60,739 nt of DNA, from positions 1 to 60,739 of the forward strand of contig DATJZY010000007.1 in NCBI GenBank assembly GCA_035577985.1, written 5' to 3'. How positions within the stretch are numbered: the stretch's first letter is position 1; the number at the start of each line of letters is the position of its first letter. Positions 34,400-43,742 of this stretch are shown here, one piece after another. Position numbers and translations under genes: made by a program. This stretch comes from Candidatus Eisenbacteria bacterium (GTDB lineage Bacteria > Desulfobacterota > Binatia > DP-6). Below the pieces are notes generated by a model that saw only the letters and a list, made by a program, of their open reading frames with translations, was not told where the DNA came from and did not search any database.

Positions 34400-36699
34400 T
34401 CGTCGATGCGCCGAGCGATGACCTCTCGACCCTTCGCCCCGGCCGCCGCCGAGACGACGCCCTCCCGCTCCATGCGCTCGATCATCCGCGCCGCGCGGTT
34501 GTAGCCGACGCGCAGCCGCCGCTGCAGCCACGAGATCGACGCCTGGCGGTGCTCGGTTACGAGGCGGACCGCCATGTCGTACATCTCGTCCGACAGGTCC
34601 TCCTCGTCGCCGTCGCCCTCGGCGTCCTCGTCCTCGCCGCCTTCGAGCAGCTCCATCTCGTAGCGCGGCTCCTCTTGGCGCTTGATGAACTCGACGACCT
34701 TGTGGACGTCGGGATCGGACACGTACGCGCCGTGCAGGCGCTGCACGCGCGCGGTGCCGGGCGGCAGGAAGAGCATGTCGCCCTCGCCCAGCAGGCGCTC
34801 GGCGCCGACGCAGTCGAGAATCGTGCGGGAGTTCGTGCCCGACGTCACCTGGAACGAGATGCGGGCGGGGAAGTTCGCCTTGATGAGGCCCGTGATGACG
34901 TCGACCGAGGGACGCTGCGTGGCGAGGATCAGATGGATGCCGGCGGCGCGCGCCTTCTGTGCGAGGCGCGTGATCGACTCCTCGATCTCGCGGCCGACGG
35001 TCATCATGAGGTCGGCCAGCTCGTCGATGATGACGATCACGCGTGGCAGGTGGCGGTGCTGGCTGCCGCGCGAGCCCGTGGCGTCGCGGGTCGGCGTCTC
35101 GTCCTCGGTCTCGCCGTCGGCCGGCTCGTCGCCGTCCTCGTCGGCGGCAGCGAGCTCGCGCGATTGCGCCAGGAGCCGGTTGTAGCTGTCGACGTTGCGC
35201 ACGCCCTTCTCGTGCAGGAGGCGGTAGCGGTCTTCCATCTCGCGCGTCATGTTCGCGAGGGCGGCGGCGGCCTTCTTGGGGTCGGTCACGACCGGCACGA
35301 GCAGGTGCGGCACGTTCTCGTAGGTCGACAGCTCGAGCATCTTCGGATCGATCATGATCATGCGCACGTCGCGCGGCGACGCCTTGAAGAGGATGCTCAT
35401 GATCATCGCGTTCATCGACACCGATTTGCCGGTGCCCGTGGCACCCGCGATGAGGAGGTGCGGCATGCGCGCCAGGTCGGCGACGACGACGTTGCCGGTC
35501 GTGTCCTTGCCGAGCGCGAGCGTCAGCTTCGATTCGGCGCCCCGGTACGCGTCGCTCTGCAGCACCTCGCGGATGTAGACCGTCTCGCGACGCGGGTTCG
35601 ACACTTCGATGCCGACCACGGGCTTGCCGGGGATCGGCGCCAGGATGCGGACCGACGCGGCGCGGAGCGCCATCGCGAGGTCGTCGGCCAGGTTCACGAT
35701 GCGCGACACCTTCACGCCCGGTGCGGGCTCGAACTCGAAGGTGGTGATGACCGGTCCCGGCCGCACGGCGACGACGCGCCCGGCGACCCCGAAGTCGGCG
35801 AGCTTCGTCTCGAGGATGCGCGAGCTCGCGTGGAGCGCCGCTTCGTCGATCGGCTGGGTATTGCGCACCGGAACGTCGAGCAGCGTCAGCGCCGGCAGGC
35901 GATAGGTATCCTCGGCGAAGAGCTCCTCCTGCTCCTCGATGCGCTTCGAGCGTTCGCGCTTCGGGGGCTCGGGCCGCTTCTCCGGCTCGCGGATGATCGG
36001 CGGCAGCTCCGGCTTCGCGACCTTCGGCGCCGCCGGCTCGTCGTCGTCCTCGTCGACCTCGACCAGCGGAATCGGCTTCGGCGCGACCTTGCGGAGCTGT
36101 CGCGCGACCGCGGGATCGGCGTCGCGTCGCAGGCGGCCGCGCACGGCCGTCCAGGCACGAACCGCCCCGGTACGCGCGGTGGATGCGAGCCACCGCGCCC
36201 CATGCTCGGCGAGGTCGATGGCGGAGAGCCCGGTCGAGAGCACGACCGCGAACGCGGTCGCCACGGCGAGCACGAGGAACGCGCCGGGCCAGCCGACGAG
36301 ATCGCGCAGCGCCATGCCGATGAACCCGCCGAGCCACCCACCGCCGTGGACGATCGTCTGCCCGCCCGTCACGAGACCGGCGAACGCCGCCACCGCGACC
36401 ACGAGGAGGCCGGCACCCGCGAAGCGGAGCGCCCCCAGGTCTTCGGCGCCCCGCCGCAGGAGCGCGAACGTGAGGTACCCGAGGTAGAGTGGGAAGAGGT
36501 ACGCCGCGATGCCGAGCGCGTGCAGCATCGTGTCGGCGAGCGCGTGCCCCACCGGACCCCCCAGGTTCGCGCGCGGTGCGTTCGCCGAGAACGAGAAGAG
36601 CGAGAGCGCGAGGAAGATCGCGATCGCGCCGCCGGTGATGGCCTCCGCCTCGCGCAGGATGTGGCCGGTCGCCGGCGCAGGTCGTCCCTTGGTGGCCAT
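34396..36699 (-). CDS. ftsK: DNA translocase FtsK
   Basis: A 767-residue septal DNA pump. Four or five transmembrane helices lie in residues about 20-190, followed by a charged linker to about 270 (RPEPPKRERSKRIEEQ). The motor has Walker A LLIAGATGTGKSVSMNAM near residue 415 and Walker B VIVIIDELADLMM near 555. The C-terminal gamma winged helix (SISWLQRRLRVGYNRAARMI) reads KOPS sites. An unusual acidic insert of about 35 residues (AADEDGDEPADGETEDE) sits between Walker A and B. The ATG at 36699 fits the membrane domain start. Confidence 0.96.
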   Translation of the reverse strand: MATKGRPAPATGHILREAEAITGGAIAIFLALSLFSFSANAPRANLGGPVGHALADTMLHALGIAAYLFPLYLGYLTFALLRRGAEDLGALRFAGAGLLVVAVAAFAGLVTGGQTIVHGGGWLGGFIGMALRDLVGWPGAFLVLAVATAFAVVLSTGLSAIDLAEHGARWLASTARTGAVRAWTAVRGRLRRDADPAVARQLRKVAPKPIPLVEVDEDDDEPAAPKVAKPELPPIIREPEKRPEPPKRERSKRIEEQEELFAEDTYRLPALTLLDVPVRNTQPIDEAALHASSRILETKLADFGVAGRVVAVRPGPVITTFEFEPAPGVKVSRIVNLADDLAMALRAASVRILAPIPGKPVVGIEVSNPRRETVYIREVLQSDAYRGAESKLTLALGKDTTGNVVVADLARMPHLLIAGATGTGKSVSMNAMIMSILFKASPRDVRMIMIDPKMLELSTYENVPHLLVPVVTDPKKAAAALANMTREMEDRYRLLHEKGVRNVDSYNRLLAQSRELAAADEDGDEPADGETEDETPTRDATGSRGSQHRHLPRVIVIIDELADLMMTVGREIEESITRLAQKARAAGIHLILATQRPSVDVITGLIKANFPARISFQVTSGTNSRTILDCVGAERLLGEGDMLFLPPGTARVQRLHGAYVSDPDVHKVVEFIKRQEEPRYEMELLEGGEDEDAEGDGDEEDLSDEMYDMAVRLVTEHRQASISWLQRRLRVGYNRAARMIERMEREGVVSAAAGAKGREVIARRIDE

Positions 36700-36815
36700 G
36701 CCCGACCCCGCGCTAGCAGCGCGGCCCCCACGCCACGCCCGAACCAACCGGCTCCCCGACGATCATCATCCCCACCTCACCCCCACCGGACCCATCCGGG
36801 GAGGCTGCACGTCTA

Positions 36816-38465
36816 CTACATCTCGAGGACGAAGGGGAGGATCACCGGCCGGCGGTCCAAGCGTTTGAAATATCGGCGAAGCGCCTTCCGGACCTCTTCC
36901 TTTACCTCCGCCGGGTCGGTGCGTGATTCGGGGTTCACGGCCGCGAGCGCCTCCAGCACCTCGACCCTCGCCCCCTCCATGATTCCGCCGCCCGCCTCCT
37001 CGTCGGTGATGCCACGCGAGATGAGGTCGGGACCGGCGATCACGTCGCCCGAGTGCTGGGCCAGCGCCACGACGGCGAGGACGAGCCCGCCTTCCGAGAG
37101 GTGGCGGCGGTCGCGCAGGACGATGCCGGCGACGTCGCCGATCCCCTTCCCGTCGACGAACACGCGGCCGGTCGGGACGCGGTCGGCGCGCGCTGAGCCG
37201 GCGCCGTCGAGCTCGAGCACGTCGCCATCCTCGAGCAGGTGGCAGCCGGCTTCCGGTACGCCCACCTCGGCGGCGAGGCGGCTGTGACGAACCAGGTGGC
37301 GAAACTCGCCGTGCACCGGCACGAAGTGCTGTGGGCGGACGAGGTTCAGGACGAGCTTCAGCTCCTCCTGCGAGGCGTGGCCCGACACGTGGATCGGCGC
37401 CGTGCGCCCGTAGTGGACGACGGCGCCGCGCCGGTAGAGGTGGTTCACGAGGTTCGAGATCGCGCGCTCGTTGCCTGGAATGATGCGCGACGACAGCACG
37501 ACCGTGTCGCCCGGATCGATGCCCACCTTGGGGTGCGCGTCCATCGCGATCCGCACGAGCGCCGAGGCGGCTTCGGCCTGGCTGCCGGCGGTGATGAACG
37601 TCACCTCCTCGCGCGGCAGGTCGCGCGCGGCGCCGGGATCGATCAACGTGCCCTCGGGAACGTGCAGCAGGCCCAGGTCGCGCGCGATGCTCGCATGCGA
37701 CACGAGGCTGCGGCCGACGAGCGCGACCTTACGGCGGAAGCGCACCGCGAGGTCGATCACCTGCTGCATGCGGTGGAGGTGCGACGAGAACGTCGTCACG
37801 AGGATCCGTCCCGTCGCCTCGCGGAAGATCGTCTCGAGGTGCGTCCCGACCGTGCGCTCCGACGGCGTCACCCCGGCGTGCTCCACGTTGGTCGAGTCCG
37901 ACATGAGAAGCAGCACGCCGTCGGCGCCGAGCTCGGCGAGACGGCCGAGGTCCGGCAGGCGGCCGTCGAGCGGCGTCTGGTCGATCTTGAAGTCGCCCGT
38001 GTGGACCACCGTGCCGACCGGCGTCCGTACGACCAGCCCGACCGCGTCGGGGATCGAGTGCGTCATCGCGAAGGGCTCGACCGCGAACGGCCCCACGTGG
38101 ACGGCTGCGTCGCCGTAGCGCTCGAGGCCGCCACGCACGTCGTGCTGCTCGAGGCGATCGTGGACGAAGCCCAGCGTGAGCGGCGTGCCGTAGACCGGCA
38201 CGTCCAGCTCGGGCAGCACGTACGGCAGCGCACCGATGTGGTCCTCGTGCCCGTGCGTGAGGAAGATGCCGCGGAACCGGGCGCCGAGCGTGCGCAGGTA
38301 CGTGAGGTCCGGGATCACGACGTCGACGCCCATCATCTCCGCGTCGGGAAACATCACCCCGCAGTCGATCGCGATGGCGGAGTCCTCGTACTCGAGCACG
38401 AGCAGGTTGAGCCCGATCTCCCCGAGGCCGCCCAGGGGCACGACACGCAGCGGCGCGCGGCTCAC
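36816..38465 (-). CDS. rnj: Ribonuclease J
   Basis: A 549-residue metallo-beta-lactamase/beta-CASP ribonuclease with endo- and 5'-exonuclease activity. VVPLGGLGEIGLNLLVLEYE opens the protein. The metal site is FLTHGHEDHIGALPYVL, near residue 75, and the further ligands are in HTGDFKIDQTP. The beta-CASP part has SDSTNVEHAGVTPSER, TFSSHLHRMQQ and HVSGHASQEELKLVLNLV with HFVPVHGEFRHL. The start GTG overlaps the plsC stop as GTGA. Confidence 0.96.
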   Translation of the reverse strand: MSRAPLRVVPLGGLGEIGLNLLVLEYEDSAIAIDCGVMFPDAEMMGVDVVIPDLTYLRTLGARFRGIFLTHGHEDHIGALPYVLPELDVPVYGTPLTLGFVHDRLEQHDVRGGLERYGDAAVHVGPFAVEPFAMTHSIPDAVGLVVRTPVGTVVHTGDFKIDQTPLDGRLPDLGRLAELGADGVLLLMSDSTNVEHAGVTPSERTVGTHLETIFREATGRILVTTFSSHLHRMQQVIDLAVRFRRKVALVGRSLVSHASIARDLGLLHVPEGTLIDPGAARDLPREEVTFITAGSQAEAASALVRIAMDAHPKVGIDPGDTVVLSSRIIPGNERAISNLVNHLYRRGAVVHYGRTAPIHVSGHASQEELKLVLNLVRPQHFVPVHGEFRHLVRHSRLAAEVGVPEAGCHLLEDGDVLELDGAGSARADRVPTGRVFVDGKGIGDVAGIVLRDRRHLSEGGLVLAVVALAQHSGDVIAGPDLISRGITDEEAGGGIMEGARVEVLEALAAVNPESRTDPAEVKEEVRKALRRYFKRLDRRPVILPFVLEM

Positions 38466-39211
38466 CGGCGCTCCGCGACGAGCCGCAGCGCCGGCGGCTG
38501 CTGGTACCCGAGCTCGCGCGAGAAGAACGCCTGCACGCGACGCATGAGCGCCTCCCGGTCTTCGCTCGCGACCTCGATGGCGTCGCCGACGATGACCTCC
38601 ATCTCACCGCCGTGGATGCGCCAGTCGTCGCGCGGCAGGATCGCGCGGCTGCCGCGCACGGCGATCGGCACGATGGGGACGCCGGTCTCGATGGCGAGCA
38701 TGAAGCCACCCTTCTTGAGCGGCAGCAGCTCGTGATCGTGCCCCTCGCGCGTGCCTTCGGGGAAGATCATGACCGACACTCCGGTCTCCATCTGCGCGCG
38801 CGCGGCGCGCAGCGAAGCGACCGCCTGCTCGGGATTCGAGCGGTCGATGATGATGTGCCCCGCCCGCCGGAGCGCCCAGCCGAAGATCGGAATGTCCAGC
38901 AGCTCGCGCTTGGCGACCCAGCGCAGCTGGAAGTCGGGCAGCGCCGCCACCACCGCCAGCACGTCGAAATGGCTCGCGTGGTTCGACATGAACACGTACG
39001 GCCGCGACGGATCGAGCGGGGCGCGATGCTCGGCGCGCACGTGCACGCCCGTCAGCGTCAGGTTCACGTAGGCCCACACCTGGGAGAGGCGGTAGCCATG
39101 GCGCGCGTCGAAGGCCGAGGCGACGACGATGGCCGGCGCCATCAGCGCCGTGGTGATGGCGATCCCAACGAGCTTCGCGAGGAAGATCAGCGCCACCGAA
39201 TCGACCCGCAC
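38462..39211 (-). CDS. plsC: 1-acyl-sn-glycerol-3-phosphate acyltransferase
   Basis: A 249-residue membrane-bound acyltransferase converting lysophosphatidate to phosphatidate. It has an N-terminal hydrophobic anchor (ALIFLAKLVGIAITTALMA). The catalytic HX4D box is SNHASHFDVL; the acyl-acceptor motifs are RWVAKRELLDIPIFGW, GHIIIDR, VMIFPEGTR and GVPIVPIAVRGS. Its last bases overlap the RNase J start, linking phospholipid and RNA genes in one transcript. Confidence 0.93.
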   Translation of the reverse strand: MRVDSVALIFLAKLVGIAITTALMAPAIVVASAFDARHGYRLSQVWAYVNLTLTGVHVRAEHRAPLDPSRPYVFMSNHASHFDVLAVVAALPDFQLRWVAKRELLDIPIFGWALRRAGHIIIDRSNPEQAVASLRAARAQMETGVSVMIFPEGTREGHDHELLPLKKGGFMLAIETGVPIVPIAVRGSRAILPRDDWRIHGGEMEVIVGDAIEVASEDREALMRRVQAFFSRELGYQQPPALRLVAERR

Positions 39212-39254
39212 GATATCCGTCCGCCCGGGCGGGAGTCAACGAGAAGCATGCGGG

Positions 39255-39284
39255 TTGCACGCCGGCCCGCCCCCGGTCTACGTC
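39255..39284 (+). promoter_or_regulatory. Promoter-like hexamers for the CoA-transferase gene, leaderless geometry
   Basis: TTGCAC, 18-base spacer, TACGTC ending 7 bases before the ATG at 39292. Transcription would start at or one base before the ATG, and no ribosome site is seen. Confidence 0.4.
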
Positions 39285-39291
39285 GGCGTCG

Positions 39292-40605
39292 ATGGCACCG
39301 ACTTGCATCTCCGCCGACGCGGCCGCAGCGCTCGTCACATCGGACGCGTGGATCGACTATGGCCTCGGCCTGGGACAGCCGGATCTCTTCGATCGCGCGC
39401 TCGCGGCGCGCAAGGACGAGCTGCGCGGCGTGAAGATCCGCTCGTGCCTCACCATGCAGCCGCGCGCCGTTCTCGCCGCCGATCCGACCGGCGAGCACTT
39501 CCTCACCTTCAACTGGCACTTCTCGGGCTACGACCGCCAGCAGCACGACGCCGGCCTGTGCAACTACATCCCCATGAACTTCGGCGAGGCGCCCGACTAC
39601 TACCGGCGCTTCGTGGACCGCGTCGACCTCGCGTGCGTGAAGACCTGCCCCATGGACGAGCACGGGTACTTCAACTTCGGCGGCTCCGTCGTCTACCACA
39701 AGGCGCTGACCGAGCGCGCGAAGGTCGTCGTCGTCGAGACGTGCGAAGCCATGCCGTACGTCTACGGGCACGAGAACGCGATCCACGAGAGCCAGGTCCA
39801 CTACGTGATCGACGGCGGTCGAGGCACGATCCCCGAGATCGGCAACCCGACGGCGACCGAGGTCGATCGCAAGGTGGCGACGCTCATCGCGCCCGAGATC
39901 CCCGACGGCGCCTGCCTGCAGATCGGCATCGGCGGCATGCCGAACGCGGTCTGCACCCTCCTCAAGGAGGCCGGGGTGCGCGATCTCGGCATCCATACCG
40001 AGATGCTGGTCGACGGCATGATCGATCTCGTCGACGCCGGCCTCGTGACGGGGGCACGCAAGCAGCTGAACCCCTTCCAGATCGTATTCACGTTCGCCGC
40101 GGGATCGCGCCGGCAGTACGACTTCATCGATCGCAACGCGGGCGTGTACGGCGCACCCGTCGACTACACGAACCTGCCACAGAACATCATGCGCAACGAT
40201 CGCGTCGTCTCGATCAACAACACGACCGAGGTCGACCTCCAGGGACAGGCCGCATCGGAGTCGGCCGGCTACCGGCACTTGACCGGCACCGGCGGTCAGC
40301 TCCAGTTCGTCCGCGGGGCCTACGCGTCGCGCGGCGGCAAGTCGTTCATCTGTCTCGCGTCGACCTACCAGAAGGGCGGGGAGCGGAAGAGTCGCATCAC
40401 GTGCTCGCTCACTCCCGGCAACATCGTGACGACGCCCCGCACGGACGCGATGTACGTCGTCACCGAGTACGGCATGGTGAACCTCAAGGGAAAGTCGGTC
40501 GCCGAGCGCGCCCGGGCGCTCATCGGGATCGCGCACCCGGACTTCCGCGAGCCGCTCGAGCGCGAGGCGCGCACGAACAACCTCATTCCGAGAGCATTTC
40601 ACTAA
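39292..40605 (+). CDS. Acetyl-CoA hydrolase/4-hydroxybutyrate CoA-transferase family protein
   Basis: A 437-residue CoA-transferase with two domains. LQIGIGGMPNAVCTLL and LGIHTEMLVDGMIDLVDAG hold the conserved glycine loop and probable catalytic Glu. The C-terminal half has TNLPQNIMRNDRVVSINNTT, then GTGGQLQFVRGAYAS, RITCSLTPGNIVTTPR and VVTEYGMVNLKGKS. It would move CoA between acetate and short acyl acids. Acetate or butyrate-type acids are likely partners, but the specific substrate is unclear. Monocistronic. Confidence 0.93.
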   Translation: MAPTCISADAAAALVTSDAWIDYGLGLGQPDLFDRALAARKDELRGVKIRSCLTMQPRAVLAADPTGEHFLTFNWHFSGYDRQQHDAGLCNYIPMNFGEAPDYYRRFVDRVDLACVKTCPMDEHGYFNFGGSVVYHKALTERAKVVVVETCEAMPYVYGHENAIHESQVHYVIDGGRGTIPEIGNPTATEVDRKVATLIAPEIPDGACLQIGIGGMPNAVCTLLKEAGVRDLGIHTEMLVDGMIDLVDAGLVTGARKQLNPFQIVFTFAAGSRRQYDFIDRNAGVYGAPVDYTNLPQNIMRNDRVVSINNTTEVDLQGQAASESAGYRHLTGTGGQLQFVRGAYASRGGKSFICLASTYQKGGERKSRITCSLTPGNIVTTPRTDAMYVVTEYGMVNLKGKSVAERARALIGIAHPDFREPLEREARTNNLIPRAFH

Positions 40606-40632
40606 AAGGTATCGCCGATCTTCGTCGCCGCG

Positions 40633-40661
40633 TTGACCGTGCGCAGGGGCCCGACTATGGT
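40633..40661 (+). promoter_or_regulatory. Sigma70-like promoter for ssb
   Basis: TTGACC, exactly 17 bases, TATGGT. The transcript would start near 40668, with GGAGG 7 bases before the ssb ATG. Confidence 0.6.
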
Positions 40662-40684
40662 CCCGCGCACACGGAGGTGCGGCG

Positions 40685-41110
40685 ATGTCGCTGAACAAGG
40701 TCATGCTGATCGGCAATCTGGGGCGGGATCCGGAGCTGCGCTTCACGCCGAGCGGGCGCGCCGTCGCGCGCTTCTCGCTCGCGACGTCGGAGCAGTGGAC
40801 CGCGCAGGACGGCACGCGCCAGGACCGCACCGAGTGGCACAACATCGTCGTGTGGGGGAAGCAGGCCGAGACCTGCGGGCAGTACCTCGCCAAAGGCCGT
40901 CAGGTCTTCATCGAAGGATCGGTCCGCAGCCGCCAGTACGACGACAAGGAAGGGCAGAAGCGCTACATCACCGAGATCATCGCCCAGCGCGTCCAGTTCC
41001 TGGGCGGCGGCCGCGGTGAAGGCGCCGGCGCCGGACGCGGCGCGGGCGGCGGCGCCGAGGGCGATGCGCCCCCGACCCCGATGCCCGAGGACGACGACAT
41101 TCCGTTCTGA
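40685..41110 (+). CDS. ssb: Single-stranded DNA-binding protein
   Basis: A 141-residue OB-fold SSB: MSLNKVMLIGNLGRDPELRF, then WHNIVVWGKQAETCGQYL, KGRQVFIEGSVRSRQYDD and AQRVQFLGG. A Gly-rich linker leads to the acidic tip EDDDIPF, the docking site for repair and replication partners. Its own promoter and ribosome site make it a separate unit. Confidence 0.98.
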   Translation: MSLNKVMLIGNLGRDPELRFTPSGRAVARFSLATSEQWTAQDGTRQDRTEWHNIVVWGKQAETCGQYLAKGRQVFIEGSVRSRQYDDKEGQKRYITEIIAQRVQFLGGGRGEGAGAGRGAGGGAEGDAPPTPMPEDDDIPF

Positions 41111-41122
41111 AGCGCCTCGGGG

Positions 41123-41240
41123 TCAGGTCACGGACAGGATCGCGACGGCCCGGTGCGCCCGGTCCCGCTGCTCGTCGTCCCAGGTGACGAGCGGAAGGCC
41201 CAGGCGCGTCGCCACCGCGACGTAGATCGCCCGGCAGCCC
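41123..41240 (-). pseudogene. C-terminal remnant of a PIN-domain (VapC-like) protein
   Basis: About 38 codons read RAIYVAVATRLGLPLVTWDD followed by EQRDRAHRAVAILSVT and a stop. This matches the end of PIN-domain toxins, where the sequence around A-x-Y-V-A-L-A and LVTWD is conserved. Everything upstream, including the first acidic residues, is missing; the reading frame merges into the tail of radC in another frame. It is therefore probably a decayed vapC. No start codon or antitoxin is visible. Confidence 0.6.
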
Positions 41241-41243
41241 TTC

Positions 41244-41927
41244 TTACCACCGCCGCTCCTCGGCGAGGCTCACGTAGCGCCCCTGCCCGATCACGACGTG
41301 GTCGAGCACGCGAATGCCGATGATTTCGCCGGCCTGGCGCATGCGCTCGGTGAGCGCCGCGTCCTCGGCCGAGGGCGTGGGGTCGCCGCTCGGATGGTTG
41401 TGGACCAGAATGATCGCCGCCGCGCCGGCGCGCACCGCGGGCGCGAACACCTCGCGCGGATGGACGAGCGCAGACGTGAGCGTGCCCTCCGAGACCCGCA
41501 CCTCGCCCTGGAGCCGGTTGCGGCCGTCGAGCAGCAGCACCAGGAACACCTCGCGATCGAGCTGCGGCAGCCGGCCGCGGAAGTGGGCGTGGACGGCCGC
41601 CGCGTCGCGGATGGGCTCGGTCGGGACGAGCGCGACGGCACTCGCCCGCCGGCCGAGCTCGATCGCCGCGCGCACGACGGCGACGCGCCGTGCGGCGGCG
41701 CGTCCGACCATCGGCGCCACGCCGTGATCGATCCGATCGAGCCGCTCGAGGCCGCCGGCGTACGCGATCAGCTCGCGCGCGAGCCCGAGGCCCGGGAGGC
41801 GCACCAGCCCACCCTCGAGCACGATCGCCAGCAGCTCGACGTCGGAGCAGGCGCGCGCCCCGACCGCCAGGAGCCGCGTGCGCGCGTCGAGCGCCGTTCC
41901 CTCGCCCCCATCCCACACCGCATCCAT
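41244..41927 (-). CDS. radC: RadC-family JAMM-domain protein
   Basis: A 227-residue protein with a degenerate helix-hairpin-helix N-terminal part (AGGLERLDRIDHGVAPMVGR) and a C-terminal JAMM metal site, ILVHNHPSGDPTPSAEDAAL (H-x-H-x7-D). The name RadC is historical; the biochemical role is unsettled and may relate to DNA transactions or mobile elements. It follows rlmI by 67 bases. Confidence 0.93.
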   Translation of the reverse strand: MDAVWDGGEGTALDARTRLLAVGARACSDVELLAIVLEGGLVRLPGLGLARELIAYAGGLERLDRIDHGVAPMVGRAAARRVAVVRAAIELGRRASAVALVPTEPIRDAAAVHAHFRGRLPQLDREVFLVLLLDGRNRLQGEVRVSEGTLTSALVHPREVFAPAVRAGAAAIILVHNHPSGDPTPSAEDAALTERMRQAGEIIGIRVLDHVVIGQGRYVSLAEERRW

Positions 41928-41994
41928 GCCGACGGCGATAGTGCGCGCGGCGAGCCCAGGCGATACCTAGAACCAGGCATCGCGCGGCGCCCCG

Positions 41995-43161
41995 TCACGC
42001 CTGGAGGAGCATCGCCTTGAAGTAGCGGCCCTCGGGGTGCGCGAGCAGCACGGGATGATCGGGAGGGTGCCCCCATTCCGCGACGATGCGCGCCGGGCGG
42101 CGCGCGTCCGCGGCCGCCGCGCCCACCGCATCGCGGAACGCGTCGCGCGGCACGTGCTGCGAGCAGGAGCATGTGAGAAGGAAGCCGCCCTCCTCGACGT
42201 GCCGCAGCGCCTGGAGGTTCACGTCCTTGTAGCCACGCAGGCCCGCAGCCAGGTCGTCGCGCCGGCGCACGAACGGCGGCGGATCGACGACCACGAGCCC
42301 GAACCGGTCGGGCTCCGCACGCAGGTACTCGAACACGTTGCCGCACAGCCACTGCGCCCGCTCGGGCGCAAGGCCGTTTCGCAGCCACGCCGCCTCGGCG
42401 ATCTCGAGCGCGGGACGCGAGGAATCGATCGAAACGACGTCGGTGGCGCCTCCGAGCGCCGCGCTGATCGAGATCGCGCCCGTGTACGCGAACGCGTTCA
42501 AGACCCGCCGCGCGCCGGCGAGGGCGCGGACGCGGGCGCGGCTCTCGCGCTGATCGAGGAAGAAGCCCGTCTTCTGTCCGTGCACCACGTCGACGAGAAA
42601 GCGCGCGCCGGCCTCCTCGATCTCGACCCGCTCGGGCGGCGGCGCGCCGGCGAGCACGCCCGTCTGCCCGGCGAGGCCTTCCTCGCGCCGGACGGCGCCG
42701 TCACTGCGCTCGAAGATCGTGCGCGGCGCGAGCGCGGCGTCGAGCGCCCGCACGACCGCGGGAGCGAGCCGCGCTCCGCCCGCCGTGAGGAACTGGCAGA
42801 CCAGGACGTCGCCGTAGCGATCGACGACCACGCCGGGCAGGCGATCGCCCTCGCCGTTGACGACGCGACAGGCCGTGGCGTCGCCGAGCGTCACGCGCCG
42901 GAGCTCCAGCGCCGCCGCGATCCGCCGCGCGACGAACGCGTCGTCGACGTCCTCGTCCACGCAGGACAGCACGCGCACGGCGATCGTGGTCGCCGGGTTC
43001 GCGTAGCCGATCGCGAGGAACGCCCCGTCGCTCGCCCGTACGCGGACGAGGTCTCCGGGCGTCGCGTCGTCGAGGCCCGTTTCGATCGCGCCCGAGAAGA
43101 TCCACGGGTGCCCGGCGCGCACGGGTCGCTCGCGCCCCGCTCGCAGGACGATCTCGTGCAT
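41995..43161 (-). CDS. RlmI-like 23S rRNA cytosine-C5 methyltransferase
   Basis: A 388-residue class I methyltransferase. The N-terminal PUA-like domain begins IVLRAGRERPVRAGHPWIF. An EEHALD-type region (VDVVHGQKTGFFLDQRESR) leads into the SAM site NAFAYTGAISISAALGGA and the catalytic DPPPFVRR with LLTCSCSQHV. This is the RlmI/YccW architecture. The ATG at 43161 opens the PUA domain. It follows moaC by 5 bases. Confidence 0.92.
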   Translation of the reverse strand: MHEIVLRAGRERPVRAGHPWIFSGAIETGLDDATPGDLVRVRASDGAFLAIGYANPATTIAVRVLSCVDEDVDDAFVARRIAAALELRRVTLGDATACRVVNGEGDRLPGVVVDRYGDVLVCQFLTAGGARLAPAVVRALDAALAPRTIFERSDGAVRREEGLAGQTGVLAGAPPPERVEIEEAGARFLVDVVHGQKTGFFLDQRESRARVRALAGARRVLNAFAYTGAISISAALGGATDVVSIDSSRPALEIAEAAWLRNGLAPERAQWLCGNVFEYLRAEPDRFGLVVVDPPPFVRRRDDLAAGLRGYKDVNLQALRHVEEGGFLLTCSCSQHVPRDAFRDAVGAAAADARRPARIVAEWGHPPDHPVLLAHPEGRYFKAMLLQA

Positions 43162-43166
43162 CGGCC

Positions 43167-43664
43167 TCAGCGCCGGCGCTCGCCGCGCCGGACGAACGTG
43201 CCGCTCCGGCCGCCGCGCTTCTCGACCAGCCGGATCGCGCCGATCGTCATCTCGCGGTCGACCGCCTTGCACATGTCGTAGAGCGTGAGGCCCGCGACGG
43301 CGACGGCGGCGAGCGCTTCCATCTCGACGCCGGTGCGCGCCTCGACGCGGACCGTGCTCTCGATGGTGACGCGGGAGGCCTCGGCATCGGGCGCGAGGAC
43401 GACGTCGACGTGCGAGAGCGCCAGCGGATGGCAGAGCGGTACGAGGTCGGCCGTGCGCTTGGCGGCCATGATGCCGGCGAGTTTCGCCACCGCGAGCACG
43501 TCGCCCTTCGGCAGCGTGCCGCTCGCGATCATCCGCAGCGTCTGCGGACGCATCGCCACCTCGCCGCGTGCGACCGCCTCGCGCGCCGTCACGGCCTTCG
43601 CCGAGACGTCGACCATGCGGGCGCGGCCACTCCGGTCCACGTGCGAGAGGCGTCGGCGGGGCAC
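43167..43664 (-). CDS. moaC: Cyclic pyranopterin monophosphate synthase
   Basis: A 165-residue enzyme that, after MoaA, forms cPMP for molybdenum cofactor. The signatures are [59 protein letters not shown] and [15 protein letters not shown] with KRGGRSG. It uses a GTG start. No other moa genes are here. Confidence 0.96.
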   Translation of the reverse strand: MPRRRLSHVDRSGRARMVDVSAKAVTAREAVARGEVAMRPQTLRMIASGTLPKGDVLAVAKLAGIMAAKRTADLVPLCHPLALSHVDVVLAPDAEASRVTIESTVRVEARTGVEMEALAAVAVAGLTLYDMCKAVDREMTIGAIRLVEKRGGRSGTFVRRGERRR

Positions 43665-43707
43665 GTGGCCGTGGCTACACGGTCCTTTGCGGGCTCACAA
43701 GCCGAGG

Positions 43708-43736
43708 TTGCCCCAGCGAGGGGGCGTTCTTATATA
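43708..43736 (+). promoter_or_regulatory. Promoter-like hexamers for trxB, leaderless geometry
   Basis: TTGCCC, 17-base spacer, TATATA. The -10 ends 6 bases before the A of the ATG at 43743, exactly the distance to a transcription start. The 6 bases between are GGCCCG, with no ribosome site. Confidence 0.5.
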
Positions 43737-43742
43737 GGCCCG

